From: Betaproteobacteria bacterium
GTDB lineage: Bacteria > Pseudomonadota > Gammaproteobacteria > Burkholderiales > SG8-39
Assembly: GCA_019237595.1 (NCBI GenBank)
Contig: JAFAGU010000222.1
Location: 1-8,635, forward strand
DNA: 8,635 bases
Direction: 5' to 3'
Under the pieces are notes generated by a model. It saw only the letters and a program-made list of their open reading frames with translations. It was not told the DNA's origin and made no database searches. The translations under genes were made by a program, and so were the position numbers. Below are positions 1-5,803 of this stretch, one piece after another (position 1 is the stretch's first letter; each line of letters begins with the position of its first letter).

Positions 1-280
1 GGATGGTGATCTGGGTCGTGCCCTGGCCGCTGATCGAGGTCATCTGGTCGATGCCTGCGATCGTCGAGAACTGCTTCTCCAGCACCGTCGCCACGGCCGA
101 GGCCATGGTCTCCGGGCTGGCGCCCGGCAGCTGCGCCGTGACCTGGATGGTGGGGAAGTCGATGTTCGGCAGCGTCGACACCGGCAGCAGCCGGTACGAG
201 GCGAGGCCGAAGATGAGGATGCCGGCCATCACCAGAACCGTCATCACCGGACGGCGGACGAAGGGCTCGGAAAGGTTCAC
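1..280 (-). CDS. RND efflux permease, MdtB/MdtC-type (HAE1), N-terminal fragment
   Basis: Inner-membrane proton-driven pump subunit of a tripartite RND exporter, cut by the left window edge after 93 codons. The visible part starts MNLSEPFVRRPVMTVLVMAG, an amphipathic N-terminus with the RRPV motif followed by the first transmembrane helix (about residues 12-29). Next comes the start of the first periplasmic porter loop: LPNIDFPTIQVTAQLPGASP at 37-56, then ETMASAVATVLEKQFSTIAG at 57-76. The PGASPETMAS-VAT and IAG segments resemble MdtC more than AcrB, but a short N-terminus cannot fix the subtype or substrate. The chosen start is GTG at 280, because it keeps the RRPV motif; the next Met (residue 13) would remove it. 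I see no clear Shine-Dalgarno. The gene begins 7 bp after the adaptor stop codon, so translational coupling is likely. A second permease gene may follow, as in mdtABC, but lies outside the window. Confidence 0.93.
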   Translation of the reverse strand, partial: MNLSEPFVRRPVMTVLVMAGILIFGLASYRLLPVSTLPNIDFPTIQVTAQLPGASPETMASAVATVLEKQFSTIAGIDQMTSISGQGTTQITI

Positions 281-287
281 GCGGGGC

Positions 288-1436
288 TCAGGTGACGTCG
301 GCCGCGCTGCGGATCTGCACCTTCGCCCCGGGGGAGAGCCGAAGAGCGCCGCGGGTGACGACTTGCTCGCCCTTGCCGAGCCCCTTCACGACGACGTTGT
401 CCCCTTCCGTGCGATCGACGGAGATGCGGCGCACCTCGGCGGTGAGGTCCGGCTTGACCACGTACACGTACTGGCCTTCGGGTCCGGTCTGGACGGCGCG
501 GCTCGGAATGAGGATGGCATCGGGCTGCTCGTAGAGGCGCACGCTGACGTTGACGAACTGGCCCGGCCAGAGCCTGGCGTCGCGGTTCTCGAACTGCGCG
601 CGGATCTTGATCGTGCCGGTGTTGGGATCCACCGCATTGTCGAGGAAGAGCACGCGTCCTTCCGCGAACGGCTTGGGCTCGCCAGGCGAGAGCGCCTCCA
701 CGGGCAGCGTGCCGGCTGCCATGTATTGCCGCAGCGACGGCAACGATTGCTCGGGCACCGCGAAGTTGACGTAGATCGGCTTCACCTGGTTGATGACCAC
801 CAGCGGGTTGACGTCGTTCGCTTTCACCAGGTTCCCGACCTGCAGGAGCGTACGGCCGACATAGCCGTCGATCGGCGAAGAGATCGTGCAGTACTCCAGG
901 TTGAGCTTCGCGTTCTCCAGAGCCGCCTCGCTTGCCTTGGCAGTCGCCTCGGCCGTCTCGGCGTTGGTGCGAAACTGCGCGTAGGCGTCCTTGGAGACAA
1001 AGTTCTTCTCGAGGAGCTCCTGGTAGCGCTTCTCCTGCGTGCGGGCGTGGTCGCGCTGCGCGCGATCGCGCAGGTAGTTCGCCTCGGCCTGGCGCAGCGC
1101 CGCCTCGAAAGGCCTGGCGTCGATGCGGAAGAGCACCTCGCCTTTGCGCACCTCCTGGCCTTCCTTGAAATTCACGGTGACGATCTGGCCGTCCACCCGC
1201 GCCTTGACGGCGACCGTTGCGACCGCTTCGGCGTTCCCGATGGCGTTCAACCGCACTGGCAGGCTCTGCTCCAGGGCCGAGACCACGACCACCGGCACGG
1301 TGGCACCGCCCTTGGCCGAGGACTTCGCGCTTTCCTTCGCGCGCCCGTCGGCGATGAAGTACACGCCGGCGCCGATCGCCGAAAGGGCGATGAGCGCGGC
1401 GCCGACGGAAAAGATACGGCGGCTGGCTCCAGTCAC
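288..1436 (-). CDS. RND efflux periplasmic adaptor (membrane fusion protein, MdtA-like)
   Basis: Links the inner-membrane RND permease to an outer-membrane channel in a drug or metabolite exporter; 382 residues, normal for the family. Residues 1-7 are a short basic cytoplasmic end (MTGASRR), and 8-29 form a single membrane anchor without a lipobox. Then come the first lipoyl half (about 73-112, with VDGQIVTVNFKEGQEVRKGE at 81-100), a coiled-coil hairpin (113-175, rich in Ala, Glu, Arg), the second lipoyl half (177-205, with ISSPIDGYVGRTLLQVGNL), the beta-barrel (about 218-300, with DNAVDPNTGTIKIRAQF and RLWPGQF), and the membrane-proximal domain to the end. GTG at 1436 is preferred because AGGA lies 6 nt upstream and it clears lysA. 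An in-frame ATG at 1484 would add 16 residues and overlap lysA by 26 bp. The gene follows lysA by 22 bp and precedes the permease by 7 bp. No outer-membrane factor gene is visible. Confidence 0.95.
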   Translation of the reverse strand: MTGASRRIFSVGAALIALSAIGAGVYFIADGRAKESAKSSAKGGATVPVVVVSALEQSLPVRLNAIGNAEAVATVAVKARVDGQIVTVNFKEGQEVRKGEVLFRIDARPFEAALRQAEANYLRDRAQRDHARTQEKRYQELLEKNFVSKDAYAQFRTNAETAEATAKASEAALENAKLNLEYCTISSPIDGYVGRTLLQVGNLVKANDVNPLVVINQVKPIYVNFAVPEQSLPSLRQYMAAGTLPVEALSPGEPKPFAEGRVLFLDNAVDPNTGTIKIRAQFENRDARLWPGQFVNVSVRLYEQPDAILIPSRAVQTGPEGQYVYVVKPDLTAEVRRISVDRTEGDNVVVKGLGKGEQVVTRGALRLSPGAKVQIRSAADVT

Positions 1437-1442
1437 GTGGGT

Positions 1443-1446
1443 TCCT
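1443..1446 (-). promoter_or_regulatory. Ribosome binding site deciding the adaptor start
   Basis: On the minus strand the lysA-adaptor gap carries AGGA, 6 nt before the GTG at 1436. The upstream ATG at 1484 has no purine-rich stretch at a comparable distance and lies inside lysA. The site therefore favours the shorter 382-residue adaptor. Confidence 0.6.
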
Positions 1447-1458
1447 AGCAGTGCATTT

Positions 1459-2700
1459 TCAGCCCGGAAACCGCTCGAGGGCAAACAGGTCCTCGACCAT
1501 TTCGCGGCGGCGCACCAATCGCGCTTCGGTGCCCTCGACGAGCACTTCTGCCGCGCGGGGGCGCGAATTGTAGTTCGAACTCATGGACATCGCATAGGCC
1601 CCGGCCGACATGACGGCGAGGTAGTCGCCCTCGCGGGCCGCGAGGCGCCGGTCCTTGGCAAGGAAGTCTGCGCTCTCGCAAACGGGACCCACCACGTCGT
1701 AGAGCGCCTCGGCGTCCGGCGCTTCCCGCACGGTGCGGATCTCGTGCCACGCGCCGTAGAGGGACGGCCGGATGAGATCGTTCATTGCCGCATCGACGAC
1801 GAGGAAATTTCTCGCCTCGCCCGGCTTTATGTACTCCACGCGCGTGACGAGCACCCCGGCGTTCCCCACCACGGCGCGGCCCGGATCGAGCACCACCGTC
1901 TCGGGGCGCCGCCCGAGGGCGGCGAGGATTGAGCGCACGAACTCGCCGATGGGCCGCGGAGATTCGTCTTTGTAGCGGATGCCGATTCCGCCTCCCACGT
2001 CGATGTGCCGCAGCCTGATGCCTTGCGATTCGAGCCGCTCCACGAGCTGGACAATCCGTTGCACTGCCGAGACGAGCGGTGAAGGTTCCAGCAGCAGCGA
2101 GCCTATGTGGCAGCCGATGCCGACGACCTCGAGCTCGGGCGCCGCTGCGGCGCGGCGATAGAGCGCCTCGGCCTCGGCGTAGGGGACGCCGAACTTGTTC
2201 TCCTTCAGCCCGGTCGAGATGTACGGGTGCGTCCTGGGATCGACATCGGGATTGACTCGCAGTGCGATTGGCGCACGCCGCTTCTTCTCGAAGGCGACCG
2301 CCCGGACCCTTTCCAACTCGGCCGCCGACTCTACGTTCAGGCATGCGATTCCCCGCTCGAGCGCAAAGCCGATTTCGTCGCTCGTTTTCCCCACGCCGGA
2401 GAAAAGCGTCTTCTTCGGATCTCCGCCGGCAGCGAGGACGCGCGAGAGCTCTCCGCCCGAGACGATGTCAAAGCCGGCACCCCGGTGTGCGAGGAGCGAA
2501 AGCAGCGCGAGATTGGAATTAGCCTTGACGGAGTAGCAAATGCTCGCATCCCGTCCCTGAAGCGCCGAGGCGAATTCGTCGTAGGCTTGCTCGACCGCCC
2601 GGCGCGAGTACACGTAGCAAGGCGTGCCGTAGCGGCGCGCGAGCGCATCGAGCGCGACTCCTTCGGCGTGAAGGACGCCGTCGCGGTAGGCAAACGTCAT
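1459..2700 (-). CDS. lysA: Diaminopimelate decarboxylase
   Basis: PLP enzyme that decarboxylates meso-diaminopimelate to L-lysine, the last step of the DAP pathway, in the cytosol; 413 residues, typical length. It is a fold type III (alanine racemase-like) barrel followed by a C-terminal beta domain. The PLP Schiff-base lysine is K59 in YSVKANSNLALL. The HIGS motif is at 198-201 and the phosphate-binding glycine loop DVGGGIG at 234-240. The substrate segment TGLKENKFGV is at 163-172, CESADFL with the catalytic Cys at 340-346 (C341), and the C-terminal active-site tyrosine is Y369 in SAGAYAMSMSSNYNSR. The usual EPGR motif reads DPGR here (D272). The ATG at 2700 matches the usual N-terminus; the frame stays open upstream but through non-homologous sequence. 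There is no Shine-Dalgarno before the ATG: the 7-bp gap after lptM falls in a GC palindrome, so translation is probably coupled to lptM. In Pseudomonas dapF follows lysA; here an RND operon does. Confidence 0.97.
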   Translation of the reverse strand: MTFAYRDGVLHAEGVALDALARRYGTPCYVYSRRAVEQAYDEFASALQGRDASICYSVKANSNLALLSLLAHRGAGFDIVSGGELSRVLAAGGDPKKTLFSGVGKTSDEIGFALERGIACLNVESAAELERVRAVAFEKKRRAPIALRVNPDVDPRTHPYISTGLKENKFGVPYAEAEALYRRAAAAPELEVVGIGCHIGSLLLEPSPLVSAVQRIVQLVERLESQGIRLRHIDVGGGIGIRYKDESPRPIGEFVRSILAALGRRPETVVLDPGRAVVGNAGVLVTRVEYIKPGEARNFLVVDAAMNDLIRPSLYGAWHEIRTVREAPDAEALYDVVGPVCESADFLAKDRRLAAREGDYLAVMSAGAYAMSMSSNYNSRPRAAEVLVEGTEARLVRRREMVEDLFALERFPG

Positions 2701-2702
2701 GG

Positions 2703-2716
2703 CGGCGCTAGCGCCG
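2703..2716. repeat. 14-bp perfect palindrome across the lptM stop codon
   Basis: CGGCGCTAGCGCCG reads identically on both strands. Its centre is the lptM TAG stop, and its end lies 2 bp before the lysA start codon. It occupies the place where a lysA Shine-Dalgarno would be expected. It may be functional or a by-product of GC-rich coding (the lptM C-terminal Arg codons). Confidence 0.6.
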
Positions 2717-2908
2717 GGACGCGCCGTCCGCCGGCTCGTCGGCCGAGTCGTCGGGCCGCGCGTCCTTGGGATAAGGCACTGGCTTGTAGACGTCCGTCCT
2801 CGTGGGCTTGATTCCCGGCGGAGGATTGTCTCGGTAGTAGAGCGGGCCTTTCTGCCCGCAGCCGCTTGCGGCTGCCAAGAGCCCGAGGACGAAGAGAAAA
2901 CGGCGCAT
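2708..2908 (-). CDS. lptM: LptM-type small outer-membrane lipoprotein (YifL/LppL family)
   Basis: A 66-residue lipoprotein precursor, essentially the length of E. coli LptM (67). In E. coli, LptM associates with LptD-LptE and helps the LPS translocon mature at the outer membrane. The signal peptide has basic residues R2-R3, a hydrophobic core FLFVLGLLAAA, and a lipobox ending ASGC with the acylated cysteine at C17. It is followed by the family signature GCGQKGPLYYRD (E. coli has GCGLKGPLYF). The remainder is proline-rich, then acidic (DDSADEPAD) and probably disordered. The start at 2908 gives a compact signal peptide; an in-frame ATG at 2923 would add only MDSTK, and neither has a strong Shine-Dalgarno. 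The gene is divergent from cyaY and 7 bp before lysA. In E. coli lptM is likewise divergent from cyaY but followed by dapF, also a DAP enzyme. The assignment rests on motif plus synteny. Confidence 0.9.
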   Translation of the reverse strand: MRRFLFVLGLLAAASGCGQKGPLYYRDNPPPGIKPTRTDVYKPVPYPKDARPDDSADEPADGASRR

Positions 2909-2954
2909 TTTCGTAGAATCCATCGTAGCACGCAGCACTTGCACGGCCCGACCC
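2909..2954. promoter_or_regulatory. Divergent lptM/cyaY intergenic region
   Basis: These 46 bp are the only gap between the divergent lptM-lysA-RND row and cyaY, so promoters for one or both probably lie here or extend into the genes. On the plus strand TAGAAT (2914-2919) matches the -10 consensus at five of six positions and would place a cyaY transcript start near 2926, but I find no -35 at proper spacing. On the minus strand TACGAT (2927-2922) is a weaker -10-like match. CGTAG occurs twice (2912-2916 and 2924-2928) as a direct repeat 12 bp apart. No specific regulator site is recognised. Confidence 0.4.
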
Positions 2955-3272
2955 ATGGACGACGCGGAATTCAACCGGCTTGCCGCAGAAACGCTCGAGC
3001 GCGTGCGCACCGCGCTGGAGGAAACGGGCGCCGACGTAGACGTCCAGGAGAAGGGCGAAGGCGTGCTCGAGCTCGAGTTCGCCGACGGCTCGAAGATGGT
3101 CGTCAATCGCCACGGCGCGGCGCAGGAGCTCTGGGTCGCCGCCCGCTCGGGCGGCTTTCACTTTCGCTGGGACGGCTCGAAGTGGCGCGACTCGCGCTCG
3201 GGTGCGGAGTTTTTCGCCGCGCTCTCGACCCTCCTGTCGGCGCAGAGCGGTGTGCCGGTGCAGCTGAAGTGA
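2955..3272 (+). CDS. cyaY: Iron-sulfur cluster assembly protein CyaY (bacterial frataxin)
   Basis: Small cytosolic iron-binding protein that binds IscS and modulates iron-sulfur cluster assembly; 105 residues against 106 in E. coli. The opening MDDAEFNRLAAETLERVRTA matches the frataxin first helix. An acidic ridge used for iron binding is visible (D2, D3, E5, E12, E15, E22, E23, D27, D29, E32). The beta-sheet follows with GVLELEFADGSKMVVNR (36-52), the conserved QELW (57-60), GGFHF (66-70) and KWRDSRSGAEFF (76-87), and a final helix. The start is the ATG that gives the family N-terminus; no clear Shine-Dalgarno precedes it. It is divergent from lptM (46-bp gap) and convergent with mrcA (3-bp gap), so it is probably transcribed alone. 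Every conserved segment of the family is present and nothing looks broken. Confidence 0.97.
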   Translation: MDDAEFNRLAAETLERVRTALEETGADVDVQEKGEGVLELEFADGSKMVVNRHGAAQELWVAARSGGFHFRWDGSKWRDSRSGAEFFAALSTLLSAQSGVPVQLK

Positions 3273-3275
3273 TGA

Positions 3276-5600
3276 CTAGTTGGAGATCGGTATCGCCGGC
3301 GCCGGCGCGACAGGCGCCGCGGGAGGCGGTGGCGCAGGCTCGGGATTGAGCACGTCCGGCGGGGGCACCGACTCCGCATAGAAGTACTCGCTGCCTGTCT
3401 TTCCGTCCGGGCCCAGCGGCGCGAGGGGCACGCTCACTACGCCTGCGGGCACCTCGCGGCGCACCTCGGGATAGTCCTTGAGCACCTTCTCCATGTAGCC
3501 GATCCACATCGGGAGCGCGACGACCGCGCCGGTCTGGTTCTTCCCGAGCGTGCGCGGCTGGTCGTAGCCGACCCAGGACACGCCGACGAGCTGCGGGTGG
3601 TAGCCGGTAAACCATGCGTCCACGAACTCGTTGGTGGTGCCGGTCTTTCCCGCGAGGTCGTTCCGCCCTAGCCGCGCTGCGCGCGCGGCGGTTCCATAGC
3701 GGGTCACGTCCTGCATCATGCTGTCCATGATGAAGGCGTTTCGCGCGTCGATGACGCGCAACGACTCGTCGCCCGAGCGCTGCGGCTCTGCGAGCGCGAG
3801 CACGTTGCCGCGATCATCGACGATCTTGTGGATGAAGTAGGGCTGCACGAGATAGCCGCCGTTCGCGAACACGCCGTACGCCCGCGCCATCTGCCAGGCG
3901 GTCACCGATCCCGCGCCGAGTGCCATGGTGAGGTAGGGCGGATGCTTATCGGCGTCGAAGCCGAAGCGCGTGACGTAGTCCTGCGCGTACTTGGGCCCGA
4001 TCGCGTCGAGGATGCGGATCGAGACCATGTTCTTCGACTTCGTGAGCGCGGTGCGCATGCGCATAGGCCCCTCGAACTTCCCGTCGAAGTTCTTCGGCTC
4101 CCAGCGCTGGCTGCCGGTCTGCTCGGCCTCGAGCACGATCGGCTCATCGGGCACAACGGTCGCCGCGGTGAAGCCTTTCTCGAGCGAGGCCGAATAGATG
4201 AAAGGCTTGAACGAGGATCCGGGCTGGCGCCAGGCCTGGGTAGCGTGATTGAACTTGTTCCGCCAGAAGTCGAACCCGCCGACCAGGGCGCGCACTGCGC
4301 CGTCCTGCGGGTCCATGCTGACGAACGCGGCCTCGACCTCCGGGAGTTGCGCGATCTGCCACCCCTTCCCCGCCGCATCGCGCTGCACGCGGATGATCGA
4401 GCCGCGCCGGATGCGCCTCTGGAGAGCCGCCTTCGGATCGAGCGAGCGCGCGGCAAAGCGCAGGCCTTCGCCGTTGATGGGAATCCTGTCGCCTGAGCGA
4501 AGCGCCGCCTGGAGTTCCTTGCCGTCCGCCTCGAGCACGATCGCTGCAAGAAGGTCGTCGCTGTCGTGGTGCTCGCCGAGCGCCTCCTCGAGGTCGTCTT
4601 CGTCCGCGGCGGGTGGAAGCTCCACGTGCGCTTCCGGGCCTCGATACCCCTGGCGGCGGTCGTACTCGATCACGGCTTTGCGCAGCGACGCGTAGGCGGC
4701 TTCCTGGTCCGCTTTGCGGATCGTCGTATAGACGCGGAAGCCGCGCGTATAGACGTCCTCGGGATAATGCTCGGCCAAGGCCTGGCGGACCATTTCCGCT
4801 ACGTACTCCGCGTGAATGGCGAACTCGTTCGCCTCGCGCCTCGCGCGCAGCGGCGCCTTCAGCGCCTGGTCATACTCCGCAGCAGTGATCTGGCCGAGCT
4901 CGCGCATGCGGCGCAGCACGTATTGCTGGCGCTGCTTGGCCCTCTGCGGGTTGGCGATCGGGTTGTACTGGGAGGGGGCCTTCGGCAGGCCGGCGAGCAT
5001 TGCCATCTCGCCGAGGCTGAGCTCGCCCAGCGCTTTCCCGAAGTAAGTCTGGGATGCGGCGGCAAAGCCATAGGCGCGTTGGCCGAGATAGATCTGGTTG
5101 ATGTACAGCTCGAGGATCTGGTCCTTCGTGAGGCTGTGCTCGATCTTGAAGGCCAGCAGCGCCTCGTAGAGCTTGCGCGTGAGCGTCTTCTCGGAGGAGA
5201 GAAAGAAGTTGCGGGCGACCTGCATCGTGATCGTGCTTGCGCCCTGCCGACGACCGCCCGCAACTAGGTTGGCGTAGGCCGCTCGCAGCACGCCGAGGTA
5301 GTCGATTCCCGCATGCTGGTAGAACCGTTCATCCTCCGCCGCGAGGATTGCGCTCTTCAGCGCGGGAGGGACTTCGCTAATGGATACGACTGCGCGGCGT
5401 TCTTCGCCGAACTCGCCCATCAGGGTCCCTTCGGCCGTGTAGACGCGAAGCGGGATCTTCGGTTGATATTCCGTAAGCGCTTGAAGTGATGGGAGATTTG
5501 GGTAGGCCAACACGACGAGCAAGCCCACGACCAGCAGGGTCGCCGCCCCGGCACCCGCCAGCAAGGCGAGCGGAAACGCAACAAAACGGAACCACTTCAA
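3276..5600 (-). CDS. mrcA: Penicillin-binding protein 1A (bifunctional glycosyltransferase/transpeptidase)
   Basis: Class A PBP that polymerises lipid II into glycan strands and cross-links the stem peptides; inner-membrane anchored, periplasmic; 774 residues, normal. One N-terminal membrane helix spans about 7-32. The GT51 domain has catalytic E89 in AAEDERFYQHAG, GGRRQGASTITMQVARNFF (115-133), the RKLYE segment (142-146) and ELYINQIYLGQRAYG (164-178). An OB-like domain with an acidic loop (333-349) precedes the transpeptidase. The transpeptidase motifs are SxxK with nucleophile S462 and K465 in QPGSSFKPF, SxN at S522-K523-N524, and KTGT at 652-655. The C-terminus is a proline/alanine tail (746-771). 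The start is TTG at 5600: no in-frame ATG or GTG precedes it before the pilM-proximal region, and the next Met (61) lies past the membrane helix. A GAGG lies 10 nt upstream. The gene is divergent from pilM, as ponA is in Pseudomonas, and the two proteins work in the same periplasmic space. Confidence 0.97.
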   Translation of the reverse strand: MKWFRFVAFPLALLAGAGAATLLVVGLLVVLAYPNLPSLQALTEYQPKIPLRVYTAEGTLMGEFGEERRAVVSISEVPPALKSAILAAEDERFYQHAGIDYLGVLRAAYANLVAGGRRQGASTITMQVARNFFLSSEKTLTRKLYEALLAFKIEHSLTKDQILELYINQIYLGQRAYGFAAASQTYFGKALGELSLGEMAMLAGLPKAPSQYNPIANPQRAKQRQQYVLRRMRELGQITAAEYDQALKAPLRARREANEFAIHAEYVAEMVRQALAEHYPEDVYTRGFRVYTTIRKADQEAAYASLRKAVIEYDRRQGYRGPEAHVELPPAADEDDLEEALGEHHDSDDLLAAIVLEADGKELQAALRSGDRIPINGEGLRFAARSLDPKAALQRRIRRGSIIRVQRDAAGKGWQIAQLPEVEAAFVSMDPQDGAVRALVGGFDFWRNKFNHATQAWRQPGSSFKPFIYSASLEKGFTAATVVPDEPIVLEAEQTGSQRWEPKNFDGKFEGPMRMRTALTKSKNMVSIRILDAIGPKYAQDYVTRFGFDADKHPPYLTMALGAGSVTAWQMARAYGVFANGGYLVQPYFIHKIVDDRGNVLALAEPQRSGDESLRVIDARNAFIMDSMMQDVTRYGTAARAARLGRNDLAGKTGTTNEFVDAWFTGYHPQLVGVSWVGYDQPRTLGKNQTGAVVALPMWIGYMEKVLKDYPEVRREVPAGVVSVPLAPLGPDGKTGSEYFYAESVPPPDVLNPEPAPPPPAAPVAPAPAIPISN

Positions 5601-5719
5601 GGGATTCGAGCCTCGGGCGAGGATTTCTTGCGATGGACCAACGCGGTGACCAGCAACCGTAGTTGCGGGAGAGCCGAAAACCGTAGCATGATACCCGTTC
5701 CCCCGCGTGGAAAATTAAC

Positions 5720-5748
5720 TAGACACTCGTAGGGGTTGTTGCTAGCAT
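5720..5748 (+). promoter_or_regulatory. pilM: Candidate sigma70-type promoter of the pilM operon
   Basis: TAGACA (5720-5725) matches the -35 consensus at five of six positions. Exactly 17 bp later TAGCAT (5743-5748) matches the -10 at four of six, preceded by TGC, the extended -10 TGn motif. Transcription would begin near 5755, leaving a leader of about 49 nt that contains the inverted repeat at 5762-5790. This was found by inspection, not scored against a background. Confidence 0.45.
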
Positions 5749-5761
5749 TTCACGCGAATTC

Positions 5762-5790
5762 TACGTATCGCCGCTAAGAGCCGGTACGTA
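5762..5790 (+). repeat. 9-bp inverted repeat / stem-loop in the pilM leader
   Basis: The arms TACGTATCG (5762-5770) and CGGTACGTA (5782-5790) pair over nine positions with one U-G wobble, around an 11-nt loop. Each arm also contains the self-complementary hexamer TACGTA. The 3' arm ends directly before the pilM Shine-Dalgarno AAGGGA at 5791-5796. No T-run follows on either strand, so it is not an intrinsic terminator. It could be an RNA hairpin affecting pilM translation or stability, or a DNA operator with half-sites 20 bp apart, about two helical turns. Confidence 0.6.
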
Positions 5791-5796
5791 AAGGGA
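5791..5796 (+). promoter_or_regulatory. pilM: pilM ribosome binding site
   Basis: AAGGGA is placed 7 nt before the ATG at 5804. It abuts the 3' arm of the leader stem-loop, so folding of the leader could affect ribosome access. It supports the ATG as start. Confidence 0.65.
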
Positions 5797-5803
5797 AAAA
5801 TAA

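Larger units (their letters stand above)
5601..5803. promoter_or_regulatory. Divergent mrcA/pilM intergenic region
   Basis: This 203-bp region is visibly more A+T-rich than its flanks from 5709 to 5803 and must carry control signals for both directions. For mrcA (minus strand) the best -10-like hexamer is TATCAT (5693-5688, five of six consensus), giving a leader near 80 nt; no good -35 stands 16-18 bp upstream, so this is weak. Close to the mrcA TTG, CCTCGGGCGAGG (5611-5622) is a short inverted repeat that contains the GAGG proposed as ribosome binding site. For pilM there is a better promoter candidate and a leader inverted repeat, listed separately. No sigma54 GG-N10-GC element with a good match was found by eye. 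Confidence 0.6.

Noticed and set aside
3..1448. A 481-codon open frame on the plus strand, opposite the adaptor and permease genes
   Set aside because: Its translation is Arg/Ala/Leu/Asp-rich with no recognisable domain, and it lies wholly opposite genes with strong family motifs. Long antisense open frames are expected in GC-rich coding DNA.
1445..1456. A three-codon minus-strand mini-ORF (ATG CAC TGC TAG) in the lysA-adaptor gap, its stop overlapping the adaptor Shine-Dalgarno
   Set aside because: The ATG has no ribosome binding site and such a tiny frame occurs easily by chance. Coupling from the lysA stop is possible, but nothing visible supports it.
1437..1484. Longer adaptor start at the ATG at 1484 (398 residues)
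   Set aside because: It overlaps the lysA coding end by 26 bp, adds 16 residues unlike the family N-terminus, and lacks a Shine-Dalgarno. GTG at 1436 has AGGA at good spacing.
2701..2931. Longer lysA start near 2931 (77 extra residues)
   Set aside because: The extra sequence is the shadow of lptM in another frame. The ATG at 2700 gives the normal 413-residue enzyme.
3297..3319. GC stem-loop as an intrinsic terminator of cyaY
   Set aside because: No T-run follows the stem, and it lies within the mrcA segment encoding the Pro/Ala tail, whose codons naturally give such palindromes.
5601..5803. Sigma54 promoter or small RNA gene between mrcA and pilM
   Set aside because: No GG-N10-GC pair with good flanking match and no terminator-like structure with a T-run were seen on either strand. 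The inverted repeat is better explained as a leader or operator element.
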